Shown: positions 1-5,787, numbered from the stretch's first letter. The stretch: DNA of 7,076 nucleotides from Desulfuromonadaceae bacterium (GCA_016744555.1 JADGED010000123.1:1-7076), one strand, 5' to 3'. The notes: generated by a model from the letters alone, not told the origin. A program made the numbers and translations.

Positions 1-719
1 TGCTTAACCTCATAATTCAGGATCTCATCAAGTTTCGCTCGATTATAAATGCCCGTCAATGAATCTGTCGTTGATGAGATTTCAAGTTCCTTATTTTTCT
101 CGGTTAACTTCAAAGTCCGATCAAGTACTTTTTGTTCAAGTACCCTTTGATTTTCCTGTAGATTTTGCTGCTCCCTCTCACGCAGTCGTTCAGAGACGAA
201 AGCAAAAAAAGAAACAACTAAATATGAAGCAAGGAATCTAATTTTAAAATCATAGCTATATTGTGCTGCAGTGGAAAAATTATCATCAACGACAAAATAA
301 ATAAGAGCGATAAAACCCAGAAAAAAAGATAGGGAAAAGCCTTTTTTCGAGCCTAAACAGAAGCAGGCATAGAGCGGAAAAGTATAATACCAAACAAAGG
401 AGGTATTATTAATACCACCATAAATCAACAGGAAGAAATAAAAACAAGCAGTGAATGAAACACCTAGGAATATAGTTATTTCAACTTTTCGTGAAACATA
501 AAAAAAGAGCAATAAGATTGCCAGAAAGAAGAATGCAGAATAGTCAGCATATGCTAAAATCTTATTTCCTTTAACTAGAGCAACAGTACCAAGAATAAGC
601 AGAAAAACAATGCCAGCGCTCAAAGTAAAAACAAGATTATTGGCTAGCCGGATCGTGTCATTTTTCTCGCCGAACCTTCTACCAATTTTTTCATAAACGG
701 GACCCAAGCAAAAGTTCAT
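1..719 (-). CDS. Membrane-anchored diguanylate cyclase (GGDEF protein), C-terminus cut by window edge
   Basis: Reading the minus strand from the ATG at 719 gives an uninterrupted 239-codon frame running off the left edge. Hydrophobic stretches at about residues 29-49, 58-75, 80-100, 106-122, 128-144 and 162-176 suggest six membrane segments. A charged, Glu/Gln/Lys-rich stretch (about 177-215) looks like a signalling coiled coil. It leads into TTDSLTGIYNRAKLDEIL (217-234), the typical entry of a GGDEF domain (D-x-L-T-x-x-x-N-R). The catalytic GG(D/E)EF motif lies outside the window, so cyclase activity cannot be confirmed. Known for the family: such proteins make cyclic di-GMP from two GTP at the inner membrane, often controlling biofilm or motility. 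The membrane part is not one I can name; it may sense a ligand or membrane state. The gene is visibly more AT-rich than purA, hisZ and pepA, which could reflect transfer or simply its membrane composition. Start chosen for the AGGAGG upstream and the lack of an earlier in-frame ATG before the stop at 803-801. Confidence 0.88.
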   Translation of the reverse strand, partial: MNFCLGPVYEKIGRRFGEKNDTIRLANNLVFTLSAGIVFLLILGTVALVKGNKILAYADYSAFFFLAILLLFFYVSRKVEITIFLGVSFTACFYFFLLIYGGINNTSFVWYYTFPLYACFCLGSKKGFSLSFFLGFIALIYFVVDDNFSTAAQYSYDFKIRFLASYLVVSFFAFVSERLREREQQNLQENQRVLEQKVLDRTLKLTEKNKELEISSTTDSLTGIYNRAKLDEILNYEVK

Positions 720-732
720 ATCTCTAGCGGTT

Positions 733-738
733 CCTCCT
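733..738 (-). promoter_or_regulatory. Shine-Dalgarno of the diguanylate cyclase, in a small hairpin
   Basis: A perfect AGGAGG lies 13 nt before the ATG at 719, a longer gap than the usual 5-9 nt. It sits in a predicted hairpin: GTTC (745-742) and GAAC (733-730) can pair around an 8-nt loop containing most of the Shine-Dalgarno, with an outer GC/GC pair (748-747 with 728-727). Pairing would partly occlude the site. The structure is read by eye and no folding energy was computed. Confidence 0.6.
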
Positions 739-803
739 GACGAACTGCCATAAACAAGCCGGTGTTTGCTATCCAGAAATGACTCACTAATACCAACGCC
801 TTA

Positions 804-840
804 TTTGGCATTATACCTTATGGCCAATTAGAAACATTAA
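804..840 (-). promoter_or_regulatory. Probable promoter of the diguanylate cyclase gene
   Basis: A perfect -10 box TATAAT lies at 815-810, preceded by GG. The best -35 candidate is poor: TTAATG at 840-835 with 19 bp spacing. Transcription would begin near 803 and give a leader of about 85 nt. The leader contains two small hairpins: AAACA/TGTTT (767-763 with 756-752, 6-nt loop) and the one holding the Shine-Dalgarno. Confidence rests mainly on the -10 element. Confidence 0.5.
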
Positions 841-981
841 CACACCGTAATAACCAGAACAACAAATATCCAAAAAAACTGCCCAAACAGAGCCGCACGG
901 CTTTTACTTTAACAATAGGTTTCTAAATCATGATACGCTTCCCCCGCTAAGAATTGAGCAAGAGGACTAACCAACCTAAAC
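841..981. other. Intergenic stretch with no gene recognised
   Basis: Between the diguanylate cyclase promoter and the terminator at 982-1018 I find no credible coding frame or RNA gene on either strand. The one small structure is AGCC/GGCT around GCAC (892-903) followed on the plus strand by TTTT, too short to call a terminator with confidence. Confidence 0.5.
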
Positions 982-1018
982 AAAAAAAGCCTCCTCCGAT
1001 TTCTCGGAAGAGGCTTTT
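982..1018 (-). terminator. Strong rho-independent terminator after the tRNA-Glu 3'-end repeat
   Basis: On the minus strand a 15-bp stem (1018-1004 with 999-985, one G-U pair) closes a GAAA tetraloop and is followed by a run of seven T (988-982). The plus-strand T-run is only four bases, so the minus strand is the main direction, although the AAAA/TTTT base of the stem could allow some bidirectional action. It lies six bases beyond the second, degenerate tRNA-Glu 3' end, in the position a terminator would take after a real tRNA gene. This suggests that something was or is transcribed through this spot. Confidence 0.88.
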
Positions 1019-1024
1019 CCAATG

Positions 1025-1045
1025 TGGCGTCCTCAGGGGGATTCG
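1025..1045 (-). repeat. Degenerate second copy of the tRNA-Glu 3' end (21 bp, 20 matches)
   Basis: The 21 bases match the last 21 bases of tRNA-Glu (1216-1236), including the CCA end, with one difference (T at 1033 against C at 1224). The match stops at 1046: the 5' half of the T-stem is absent and no anticodon or D arm can be traced upstream, so this is not a functional tRNA. It has the same orientation as the intact gene, 191 bp away. It may be a leftover of a duplicated tRNA gene, an attachment-site half, or a repeat unit like those after E. coli tyrT. Confidence 0.85.
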
Positions 1046-1173
1046 GTCACTACGGCATCGCCATCACGGCAATTCCTGCGTAACCTCCACTCCATTCGCT
1101 GACGCGGCCATCCCTGCCCGCTCTTCTGACATTAAGTCAGCGCTCATTTCGCTTCGAATCCCGACAATTCAAC
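1046..1173 (-). other. Non-coding, possibly structured spacer between tRNA-Glu terminator and 3'-end repeat
   Basis: This 128-bp stretch is more GC-rich than the flanking intergenic DNA. An 8-bp perfect inverted repeat bounds it: GGGATTCG (minus strand, 1162-1155) can pair with CGAATCCC (1045-1038), the latter inside the tRNA 3'-end repeat. Inside is a CTGAC/GTCAG hairpin with a 5-nt loop (1140-1126) and a GCC/GGC element near 1060-1070. No coding frame is convincing; the plus-strand frame here runs on through the complement of tRNA-Glu. I do not recognise it as a named RNA. A structured transcript is an inference, and transcription would have to pass the strong terminator at 1174-1207. Confidence 0.4.
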
Positions 1174-1214
1174 AAAAAAACGCCCTCCCGCTATTGCGGA
1201 AGGGCGTTTTTTTT
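1174..1214 (-). terminator. Rho-independent terminator of the tRNA-Lys-tRNA-Glu operon
   Basis: A 12-bp stem (1207-1196 with 1191-1180, one G-U pair) with an AATA loop is followed on the minus strand by a run of T (1179-1174). It starts one base after the CCA end of tRNA-Glu. The plus strand also shows eight T (1207-1214), so it could work in both directions. Confidence 0.92.
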
Positions 1215-1215
1215 G

Positions 1216-1293
1216 TGGCGTCCCCAGGGGGATTCGAACCCCCGTCGCCGCCGTGAAAGGGCGGTGTCCTGGGCCAGGCTAGACGATAGGGAC
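1216..1293 (-). tRNA. tRNA-Glu (anticodon UUC)
   Basis: The 78-nt gene folds into a full cloverleaf. The acceptor GTCCCTA pairs with TGGGGAC (one U-G). GTCT pairs with AGGAC in the D arm, whose loop is large. The anticodon stem CCGCC/GGCGG encloses loop CTTTCAC, giving anticodon TTC. The T-stem GGGGG/CCCCC carries the TTCGAAT loop. CCA is encoded. It reads glutamate codons GAA/GAG, and its U34 is a known type of target for MnmE/G, MnmA and MnmH modification. It is the second gene of an operon behind tRNA-Lys, 56 bp away. Confidence 0.97.
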
Positions 1294-1309
1294 TTAAAAC
1301 TGCTAAGTC

Positions 1310-1332
1310 CCTGCGGAAATTGAATCCGCAGG
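1310..1332 (-). other. Stem-loop in the tRNA-Lys/tRNA-Glu spacer
   Basis: A perfect 8-bp stem (CCTGCGGA with TCCGCAGG) around a 7-nt loop sits midway in the 56-nt spacer between the two tRNAs. No T-run follows, so it is unlikely to terminate transcription. A processing signal for the tRNA precursor is plausible but inferred. Confidence 0.5.
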
Positions 1333-1349
1333 ATGCTACATTCGTTAAA

Positions 1350-1425
1350 TGGTGAGCCGGGGGGGGATCGAACCCACGACCATCTGATTAAAAGTCAGAT
1401 GCTCTACCAACTGAGCTACCGGCCC
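1350..1425 (-). tRNA. tRNA-Lys (anticodon UUU), with a mismatched T-stem pair
   Basis: The 76-nt gene folds as a cloverleaf. Acceptor GGGCCGG pairs with CCGGCTC (one G-U), D-stem is GCTC/GAGC, anticodon stem TCTGA/TCAGA encloses CTTTTAA (anticodon TTT), and CCA is encoded. The T-stem is GTGGG with CCCCC, so U50 faces C64 (C64 is the G at 1362 on the plus strand); an A there would make a perfect stem. The base lies in a run of eight C, which makes a sequencing or assembly error possible. It reads AAA/AAG and is a classical MnmH substrate type. It is the first gene of the tRNA-Lys-tRNA-Glu operon. Confidence 0.96.
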
Positions 1426-1433
1426 AAACAACG

Positions 1434-1469
1434 AAACGACTTTATACGTGAATCAATTTGGTGCGTCAA
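1434..1469 (-). promoter_or_regulatory. Promoter of the tRNA-Lys-tRNA-Glu operon
   Basis: TTGACG (1469-1464) and TATAAA (1446-1441) are separated by exactly 17 bp, close to the sigma-70 consensus, and the A-rich stretch just upstream (1478-1472) could act as an UP-like element. Transcription would start near 1434, about 9 nt before the mature tRNA-Lys 5' end. The -35 box begins 7 bases after the purA stop, and I see no convincing purA terminator, so some purA transcripts may read into the tRNAs. Confidence 0.75.
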
Positions 1470-1476
1470 CCTTTTT

Positions 1477-2778
1477 TTAGCTTTTTTCGCTAAAAGGATT
1501 AATCCGGAACAGAGTCTGGTCACGGCGTGGTCCAACCGACACCAAAACTATGGGACAACCTACCCATTCTTCTATTTTATCGACATAATCAAGCACTTGT
1601 TGCGGCAACTCAGAATAATCTTGCATACCACAAATATCTTTTTGCCAGCCAACTATTTCCTCATATACAGGTGTACACTCTTTCAGCACATCAAAGTCCT
1701 GCGGAAATTCTTCTAGCAACTCTTCACCATAACGGTAAGCAGTACAAACCTTAACCGCTTCAAGCTCACTAAGGACGTCCATTTTAGTTAACGCAATACC
1801 AGTAAGACCATTGGTACGAACTGCTTCACGCAAAGCAACGATATCAAGCCAACCGCATCGACGAGGACGACCAGTAGTTGCACCAAACTCACTGCCTGCA
1901 GCACGAAGACGATCACCCATCTCATCATTCAACTCAGTTGGAAAAGGACCTTCGCCAACACGGGTAACATAGGCCTTGGAGATGCCAATTACTTCATCGA
2001 TAACTTTTGGGCCCACACCGGTTCCAGTACAAGCACCACCAGCAACGGTTGAAGATGAGGTAACATAAGGGTAAGTACCATGATCGATATCGAGCAAACT
2101 CCCCTGTGCACCTTCAAACAAAATATTGCCGCCAGACTTTATAGTTTGATCAAGGGCGGTCGAAGCGCGACCAATATAGCCACGTAAACGCTCGGCATAA
2201 CCAAGGTACTCAGTGACGATATCTTCTTCAGATAACGGTTCCTCACCAAGGAACTTTTCAAGGTAAAAATTCTTTTCTGGCAACACGTCGTGCAACTTAC
2301 GCTTAAACGTCTCGGGTTTAAGCAAGTCAGCAAAACGGATGCCGCGACGGCCAACCTTGTCTTCATAAGTTGGACCGATACCTCGTCCGGTAGTACCGAT
2401 TTTTTTGGCACCAGATTTTTGCTCGCGAGCAATATCGATTTTCTTATGGTATGGCATAATCAGATTTACCGCACCATCAACCATCAACTGGTTCTCATCT
2501 TTCAAGTAACCTTTTTTCCGCAGACCTTCGATCTCTTCCAAAAAAACCTTGGGATCTAGGACTACGCCGTTACCAATGATACACCGCTTACCCTCGTGCA
2601 AAATACCCGATGGAATAAGGTGAAGGACGGTTTTTTCGTCCCCGACCACCAGTGTATGACCGGCATTATTGCCACCCTGAAAACGCACTACATCTTGGGT
2701 GTATTCGGTATAAATATCGACAACCTTCCCTTTACCTTCATCGCCCCATTGGGCACCGACGATAACTACGTTGGCCAT
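1477..2778 (-). CDS. purA: Adenylosuccinate synthetase
   Basis: A cytosolic enzyme of AMP synthesis that condenses IMP with aspartate using GTP to give adenylosuccinate, GDP and phosphate. At 433 residues it has the usual bacterial length. The N-terminal GTP loop GDEGKGK is at 12-18, with the catalytic Asp13 and His41 (in NNAGHT) at the positions known from E. coli PurA. The IMP-site segment TTGRGIGPTYEDK is at 129-141, EGAQGSLLDIDHGTYPYVTS at 223-242, the aspartate-binding segment TTGRPRRCGWLD at 301-312, TKMD (guanine recognition) at 331-334 and VGPRR near the C-terminus (415-419). No key residue is missing. The start is supported by AGGAG at 2794-2790, 11 nt upstream. It lies 37 bp after hisZ and is probably cotranscribed with it. 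The enzyme also salvages AICAR-derived IMP from histidine synthesis, which fits the neighbour. Confidence 0.98.
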   Translation of the reverse strand: MANVVIVGAQWGDEGKGKVVDIYTEYTQDVVRFQGGNNAGHTLVVGDEKTVLHLIPSGILHEGKRCIIGNGVVLDPKVFLEEIEGLRKKGYLKDENQLMVDGAVNLIMPYHKKIDIAREQKSGAKKIGTTGRGIGPTYEDKVGRRGIRFADLLKPETFKRKLHDVLPEKNFYLEKFLGEEPLSEEDIVTEYLGYAERLRGYIGRASTALDQTIKSGGNILFEGAQGSLLDIDHGTYPYVTSSSTVAGGACTGTGVGPKVIDEVIGISKAYVTRVGEGPFPTELNDEMGDRLRAAGSEFGATTGRPRRCGWLDIVALREAVRTNGLTGIALTKMDVLSELEAVKVCTAYRYGEELLEEFPQDFDVLKECTPVYEEIVGWQKDICGMQDYSELPQQVLDYVDKIEEWVGCPIVLVSVGPRRDQTLFRINPFSEKS

Positions 2779-2802
2779 ATTTTTCTTTGCTCCTGTTTAA
2801 GT

Positions 2803-2821
2803 CGGTAACCTAACGTTACCG
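2803..2821 (-). other. Hairpin spanning the hisZ stop codon
   Basis: A perfect 7-bp stem (CGGTAAC with GTTACCG) with a 5-nt loop covers the TAA of hisZ and reaches to 9 nt before the purA Shine-Dalgarno. No T-run follows. It may protect or tune the hisZ-purA junction; its role is inferred only from position. Confidence 0.4.
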
Positions 2822-4105
2822 TAATTCAAAATTGTTCTGGTAAACCTGCTGCCAAGACACCTGTTGCGAGGTGCCATCTTGCAGTGAAATCAACTCAACA
2901 TCTTTATCTTCATTGGCAACAACTGCCAAGACACGATAGTTCATTTGCCGCGCATATTCAAGCGCTTCTACCCGATTTCGATCCATGCAGTCACGGGCGA
3001 CCGAATAACCTTGGCTGCGTAGCTGACAGGCGAGTTTCTGCGCTGCTTGCTGATCGTCACCGCTGGATAAAATCAACAGATCGCAACTTGGAATAACCAG
3101 TCCGTCCAATACTTTATCTAACGCAAACAACAACGGCAGTAAGCTAAAAGTAAATCCCGTTGCCGGGGTAGAAAAGCCATATTTTTCAGTCAAGTTATTA
3201 TAGCGACCGCCACTACAAACAGTGTGACCGACACCAGAAAGAAATCCTTGAAAAGTTATTCCAGTATGATAATTCAAGCCACGGAGCTCGCCTAAATCGA
3301 TAGTAACGTGATCCATGACGCCATAAACATCGAGGACATTAATAACTTGCTCCAAACTATCTAATGCGCGCCGAGAGCGCTCATTGCTCACCAACTTTTC
3401 TGCTCGTGCGAGGACTTCACGGCCACCATATAAACGTGGCAACGCCAAAATCTCTTCACAAGTATTAGCGGGAAGCTCACTTTGCTCCAGCAACAGTTTC
3501 AGCTCAGAACTATCTTTACGCAAAACCGCATCAGCGACTTTTTCCGCTAATTGTGGCTCGAGCGGCAAACCATCCATTACACCACGAAAAAATTCAACCT
3601 GACCGATATCGATAGTAAACTCAGTGGCACCGACGGCTTGAAGTGCCGCTACGGCCATGGCTATCATTTCAGCATCAGCTTCGGGATTGTCGACTCCGAA
3701 TAACTCGACCCCAGACTGGAAGATATCACGATCTTTCCCCGCCTGTTGCTCGGCATGACGAAGTACACGGCCACTATAACAGAGGCGCAGTGGCAATGGT
3801 AGTTCACTCATTCGGGTTGCGACAATACGAGCAATCTGTGGCGTCATGTCTGCGGCTAAAGCTAACATCCGCCCACTTTGGCGGTCATCAAACCTAAATG
3901 TTCGTGCCCGCAATTCTTCACCAAGGCCATGCTCCAACACATCAGAAAATTCAAGCTGCGGCGTTACAACGGGACGAAATCCCCAAGCGGCATACACTTG
4001 CTGCAATTGTTGCTGCAGGTATTCAACCTTAGCGGCTTTCAAGGGGAGAAAGTCACGCACCCCTTTGGGCAGATCGGTTTCCAATGCTGATTCGGCAAAA
4101 CGCAT
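2816..4105 (-). CDS. hisZ: ATP phosphoribosyltransferase regulatory subunit (HisRS-like)
   Basis: HisZ is a histidyl-tRNA synthetase paralogue with no aminoacylation activity. It joins short-form HisG to form the active, histidine-regulated ATP phosphoribosyltransferase, the first step of histidine synthesis. The synthetase-like core shows LPKGVRDFLP (12-21), LALAADMTPQIAR (81-93), GRVLRHAEQQAGKDRD (112-127), RGLNYHTG (275-282) and SGGRYNNL (298-305). HisZ rather than HisRS is indicated by AADMT where HisRS has LRPEGT, by RHAEQQ in place of RHERPQ, and by pairing with purA, an order also seen in Pseudomonas. Unusually for HisZ it is 429 residues long, and residues about 340-429 resemble the C-terminal alpha/beta anticodon-binding domain of HisRS. 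A true HisRS remains a minor alternative. The Shine-Dalgarno is weak (AGAGAG, about 10 nt upstream). hisG is not in the window. Confidence 0.9.
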   Translation of the reverse strand: MRFAESALETDLPKGVRDFLPLKAAKVEYLQQQLQQVYAAWGFRPVVTPQLEFSDVLEHGLGEELRARTFRFDDRQSGRMLALAADMTPQIARIVATRMSELPLPLRLCYSGRVLRHAEQQAGKDRDIFQSGVELFGVDNPEADAEMIAMAVAALQAVGATEFTIDIGQVEFFRGVMDGLPLEPQLAEKVADAVLRKDSSELKLLLEQSELPANTCEEILALPRLYGGREVLARAEKLVSNERSRRALDSLEQVINVLDVYGVMDHVTIDLGELRGLNYHTGITFQGFLSGVGHTVCSGGRYNNLTEKYGFSTPATGFTFSLLPLLFALDKVLDGLVIPSCDLLILSSGDDQQAAQKLACQLRSQGYSVARDCMDRNRVEALEYARQMNYRVLAVVANEDKDVELISLQDGTSQQVSWQQVYQNNFELR

Positions 4106-4156
4106 CGATCAAATCTCTCTTATACTAAATAGAAAAAATACTCTTTAGACGGACAA

Positions 4157-4193
4157 ACGCAGCAATTTAGCAACACTTTCGAGCTTATGTCAA
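4157..4193 (-). promoter_or_regulatory. Probable promoter of the hisZ-purA operon
   Basis: A perfect TTGACA (4193-4188) is followed after 18 bp by TAAATT (4169-4164), four of six matches to the -10 consensus. Transcription would start near 4157 and leave a leader of about 50 nt. The placement in the 141-bp gap between pepA and hisZ supports it. A TATAAG at 4124-4119 is a second -10-like element, but lies very close to the start codon. Confidence 0.55.
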
Positions 4194-4246
4194 GGCGCTG
4201 CAACCAGCCATACAAGCAGGTTGGATATCTGCTACAAATTACGCCA

Positions 4247-5749
4247 TTAGCTACTAGTTTTGCGCAAATATTCAATCAACGCTCGTACGCCGAAACCGGT
4301 ACCACCTTTTGGTTGTCCAGCCTTACCCTGCTCTTCCCACGCCATCCCCGCAATATCGAGATGCGCCCAATTGTAATCGGCGGCAAATTTCTGTAAAAAT
4401 GCTGCGGCAGTAATGGTTCCTGCAGCTCGGCCGCCAGTATTTTTAACATCGGCAAAGTTGCTCTTAATTTGCTCGCTGTACTCGTCCCATAAAGGCATTT
4501 GCCAAAACCGCTCACCGCTACGTTCCCCAGCCTGCAATAATTGTTGCAGCAAGTCATCATCGTTGCCCAGAGCTGCTGCCGCTTGATTGCCCAATGCAAT
4601 AATACAAGCACCGGTCAAGGTCGCTAAATCAATAACAATCTTGGGCTCGAAACGGCCAACATAAGTTAATGCATCGGCAAGAATTAAACGCCCTTCGGCA
4701 TCGGTATTCATGACTTCAATAGTTTTACCCGACAGAGATGTAAGAATATCACCGGGACGAATAGCGGTACCAGATGGCATATTTTCAACTGCAGGGACTA
4801 CCGCCACCAAATTCAATGGCAATTTCAATTGCGCCGCCGCCTGCATGGTTCCTAATACCGCTGCAGCGCCCCCCATATCCATTTTCATTTCATCCATTTT
4901 TTCGGCTGGCTTTAACGAGATACCACCGGCATCAAAGGTGACACCTTTGCCAACTAGAGCAATCGGTGGCGCAGCAGGGATGCCGCCACGATATTCCAGC
5001 ACAATCAAGTAAGGAGCTTGCGCACTGCCCTGAGCGACCCCAAGTAGCGCACCAAACCCTTGGCGCTCCATCTCTTTACGATCTAGCAACGTAGCACTAA
5101 TCCCAACCTGTTCAGCCATTGCAACTGCTTGCATCGCCAAATATTCTGGGGTTTTTAGGTTTCCTGGTGCATTTACTAAATCTCGGGCAAAACAAACCCC
5201 ATCGACAATAGCTTTAGCTGTAGCGATTGCTGCTATGGCAAGGGGAGCATCACCCTCATCGCTGAGAAGCAGTTCAACCTTACTCAAGCTAACGGGACGA
5301 CCGGGTTCTGCTACAGACAAATAACGATCATAACGATAATCGGCAAGTAGTACCCCTTCAGCAATTGCTTGAAAACGTTCACTACATGGGGTTTCGTTAA
5401 AGGTAATTTGTGGCAATGCCAACAAAAAATGATCCAACTGCTTTTCCCGCAACAATTTAGTAGCACTACTACTAACTTGACGCAAAGCACGTAGAGTAAA
5501 GGCTGCTTGCTTGCCTAACCCGACCAGCAAAACCCGTTCAACAGTTGCATCGCTACCGGCGTGCAACAGAAGTGTTTCACCATTACGGCCACTAAATTCG
5601 CCGCTGCTAGTTGCACGTTTAAAAGCGCCACCAACTAATTGATCTATATGCGACAGCGCTTCTCCGATAAACTCTTCGGCAAAAACACCTAGCACTAGAC
5701 ATGGTGTCTCTTGCTGAAGCAAAGAACCGGCTTTAACGGTAAATTTCAT
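4247..5749 (-). CDS. pepA: Leucyl (cytosol) aminopeptidase, M17 family
   Basis: A zinc- or manganese-dependent hexameric aminopeptidase that removes N-terminal residues from peptides in the cytosol; some bacterial PepA proteins also bind DNA, which cannot be judged here. With this start the protein is 500 residues, close to E. coli PepA (503). The N-terminal macro-like domain covers about 1-160 and the catalytic domain about 170-500. Metal and catalytic residues are all present: Lys268 and Asp273 in VGKGVTFDAGG, Asp291 in KMDMGGA, and Asp350, Glu352 and Arg354 in the family signature NTDAEGRL. They are offset by two from the E. coli numbers. The frame extends to a TTG at 5764 and an ATG at 5761, but GGAGG (5759-5755) sits 5 nt before the ATG at 5749 and would lie inside the longer versions. 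It follows mnmH after a 64-bp gap. Confidence 0.97.
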   Translation of the reverse strand: MKFTVKAGSLLQQETPCLVLGVFAEEFIGEALSHIDQLVGGAFKRATSSGEFSGRNGETLLLHAGSDATVERVLLVGLGKQAAFTLRALRQVSSSATKLLREKQLDHFLLALPQITFNETPCSERFQAIAEGVLLADYRYDRYLSVAEPGRPVSLSKVELLLSDEGDAPLAIAAIATAKAIVDGVCFARDLVNAPGNLKTPEYLAMQAVAMAEQVGISATLLDRKEMERQGFGALLGVAQGSAQAPYLIVLEYRGGIPAAPPIALVGKGVTFDAGGISLKPAEKMDEMKMDMGGAAAVLGTMQAAAQLKLPLNLVAVVPAVENMPSGTAIRPGDILTSLSGKTIEVMNTDAEGRLILADALTYVGRFEPKIVIDLATLTGACIIALGNQAAAALGNDDDLLQQLLQAGERSGERFWQMPLWDEYSEQIKSNFADVKNTGGRAAGTITAAAFLQKFAADYNWAHLDIAGMAWEEQGKAGQPKGGTGFGVRALIEYLRKTSS

Positions 5750-5754
5750 TTTTT

Positions 5755-5759
5755 CCTCC
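5755..5759 (-). promoter_or_regulatory. Shine-Dalgarno that fixes the pepA start
   Basis: GGAGG with a 5-nt all-A spacer to the ATG at 5749 is a strong site. It overlaps the codons of the longer in-frame extension (TTG 5764, ATG 5761), which has no comparable site, so the shorter product is preferred. Confidence 0.75.
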
Positions 5760-5787
5760 ATCAACTTGCATCACTCAATAATAATGT

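Noticed and set aside
59..241. Plus-strand 60-codon frame at the left edge
   Set aside because: It lies antisense within the diguanylate cyclase frame, has no ribosome site and no recognisable family.
720..803. Cyclic di-GMP riboswitch before the diguanylate cyclase
   Set aside because: GCAAACACC is faintly similar to one conserved piece, but the other conserved core segments and the two-helix layout are not visible.
954..1256. Plus-strand 100-codon frame ending in GGFEPPSPP
   Set aside because: Its end is the complement of tRNA-Glu translated, a familiar annotation artefact, and the rest crosses two terminators and the 3'-end repeat.
1025..1293. Genomic island bounded by tRNA-Glu attachment sites inside the window
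   Set aside because: Only 191 bp separate the two copies, with no integrase or cargo; kept only as an alternative origin for the repeat.
1475..1495. TTTTAGC/GCTAAAA inverted repeat over the purA stop as a purA terminator
   Set aside because: The stem is almost all A-T and no T-run follows on the minus strand; it also runs into the tRNA promoter.
1333..1716. Plus-strand 127-codon frame containing GGDRTHDHLIKSQMLYQLSYRP-type sequence
   Set aside because: It reads the complement of tRNA-Lys and then runs antisense to purA; this too is a well-known tRNA shadow.
4201..4224. CAACC/GGTTG inverted repeat downstream of pepA as a terminator
   Set aside because: The stem is short and interrupted, the loop is long and there is no T-run on the minus strand.
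2139..5012. Several 66- to 111-codon frames overlapping purA, hisZ and pepA on either strand
   Set aside because: They are out-of-frame or antisense readings of well-supported genes, with no motif or ribosome site of their own.
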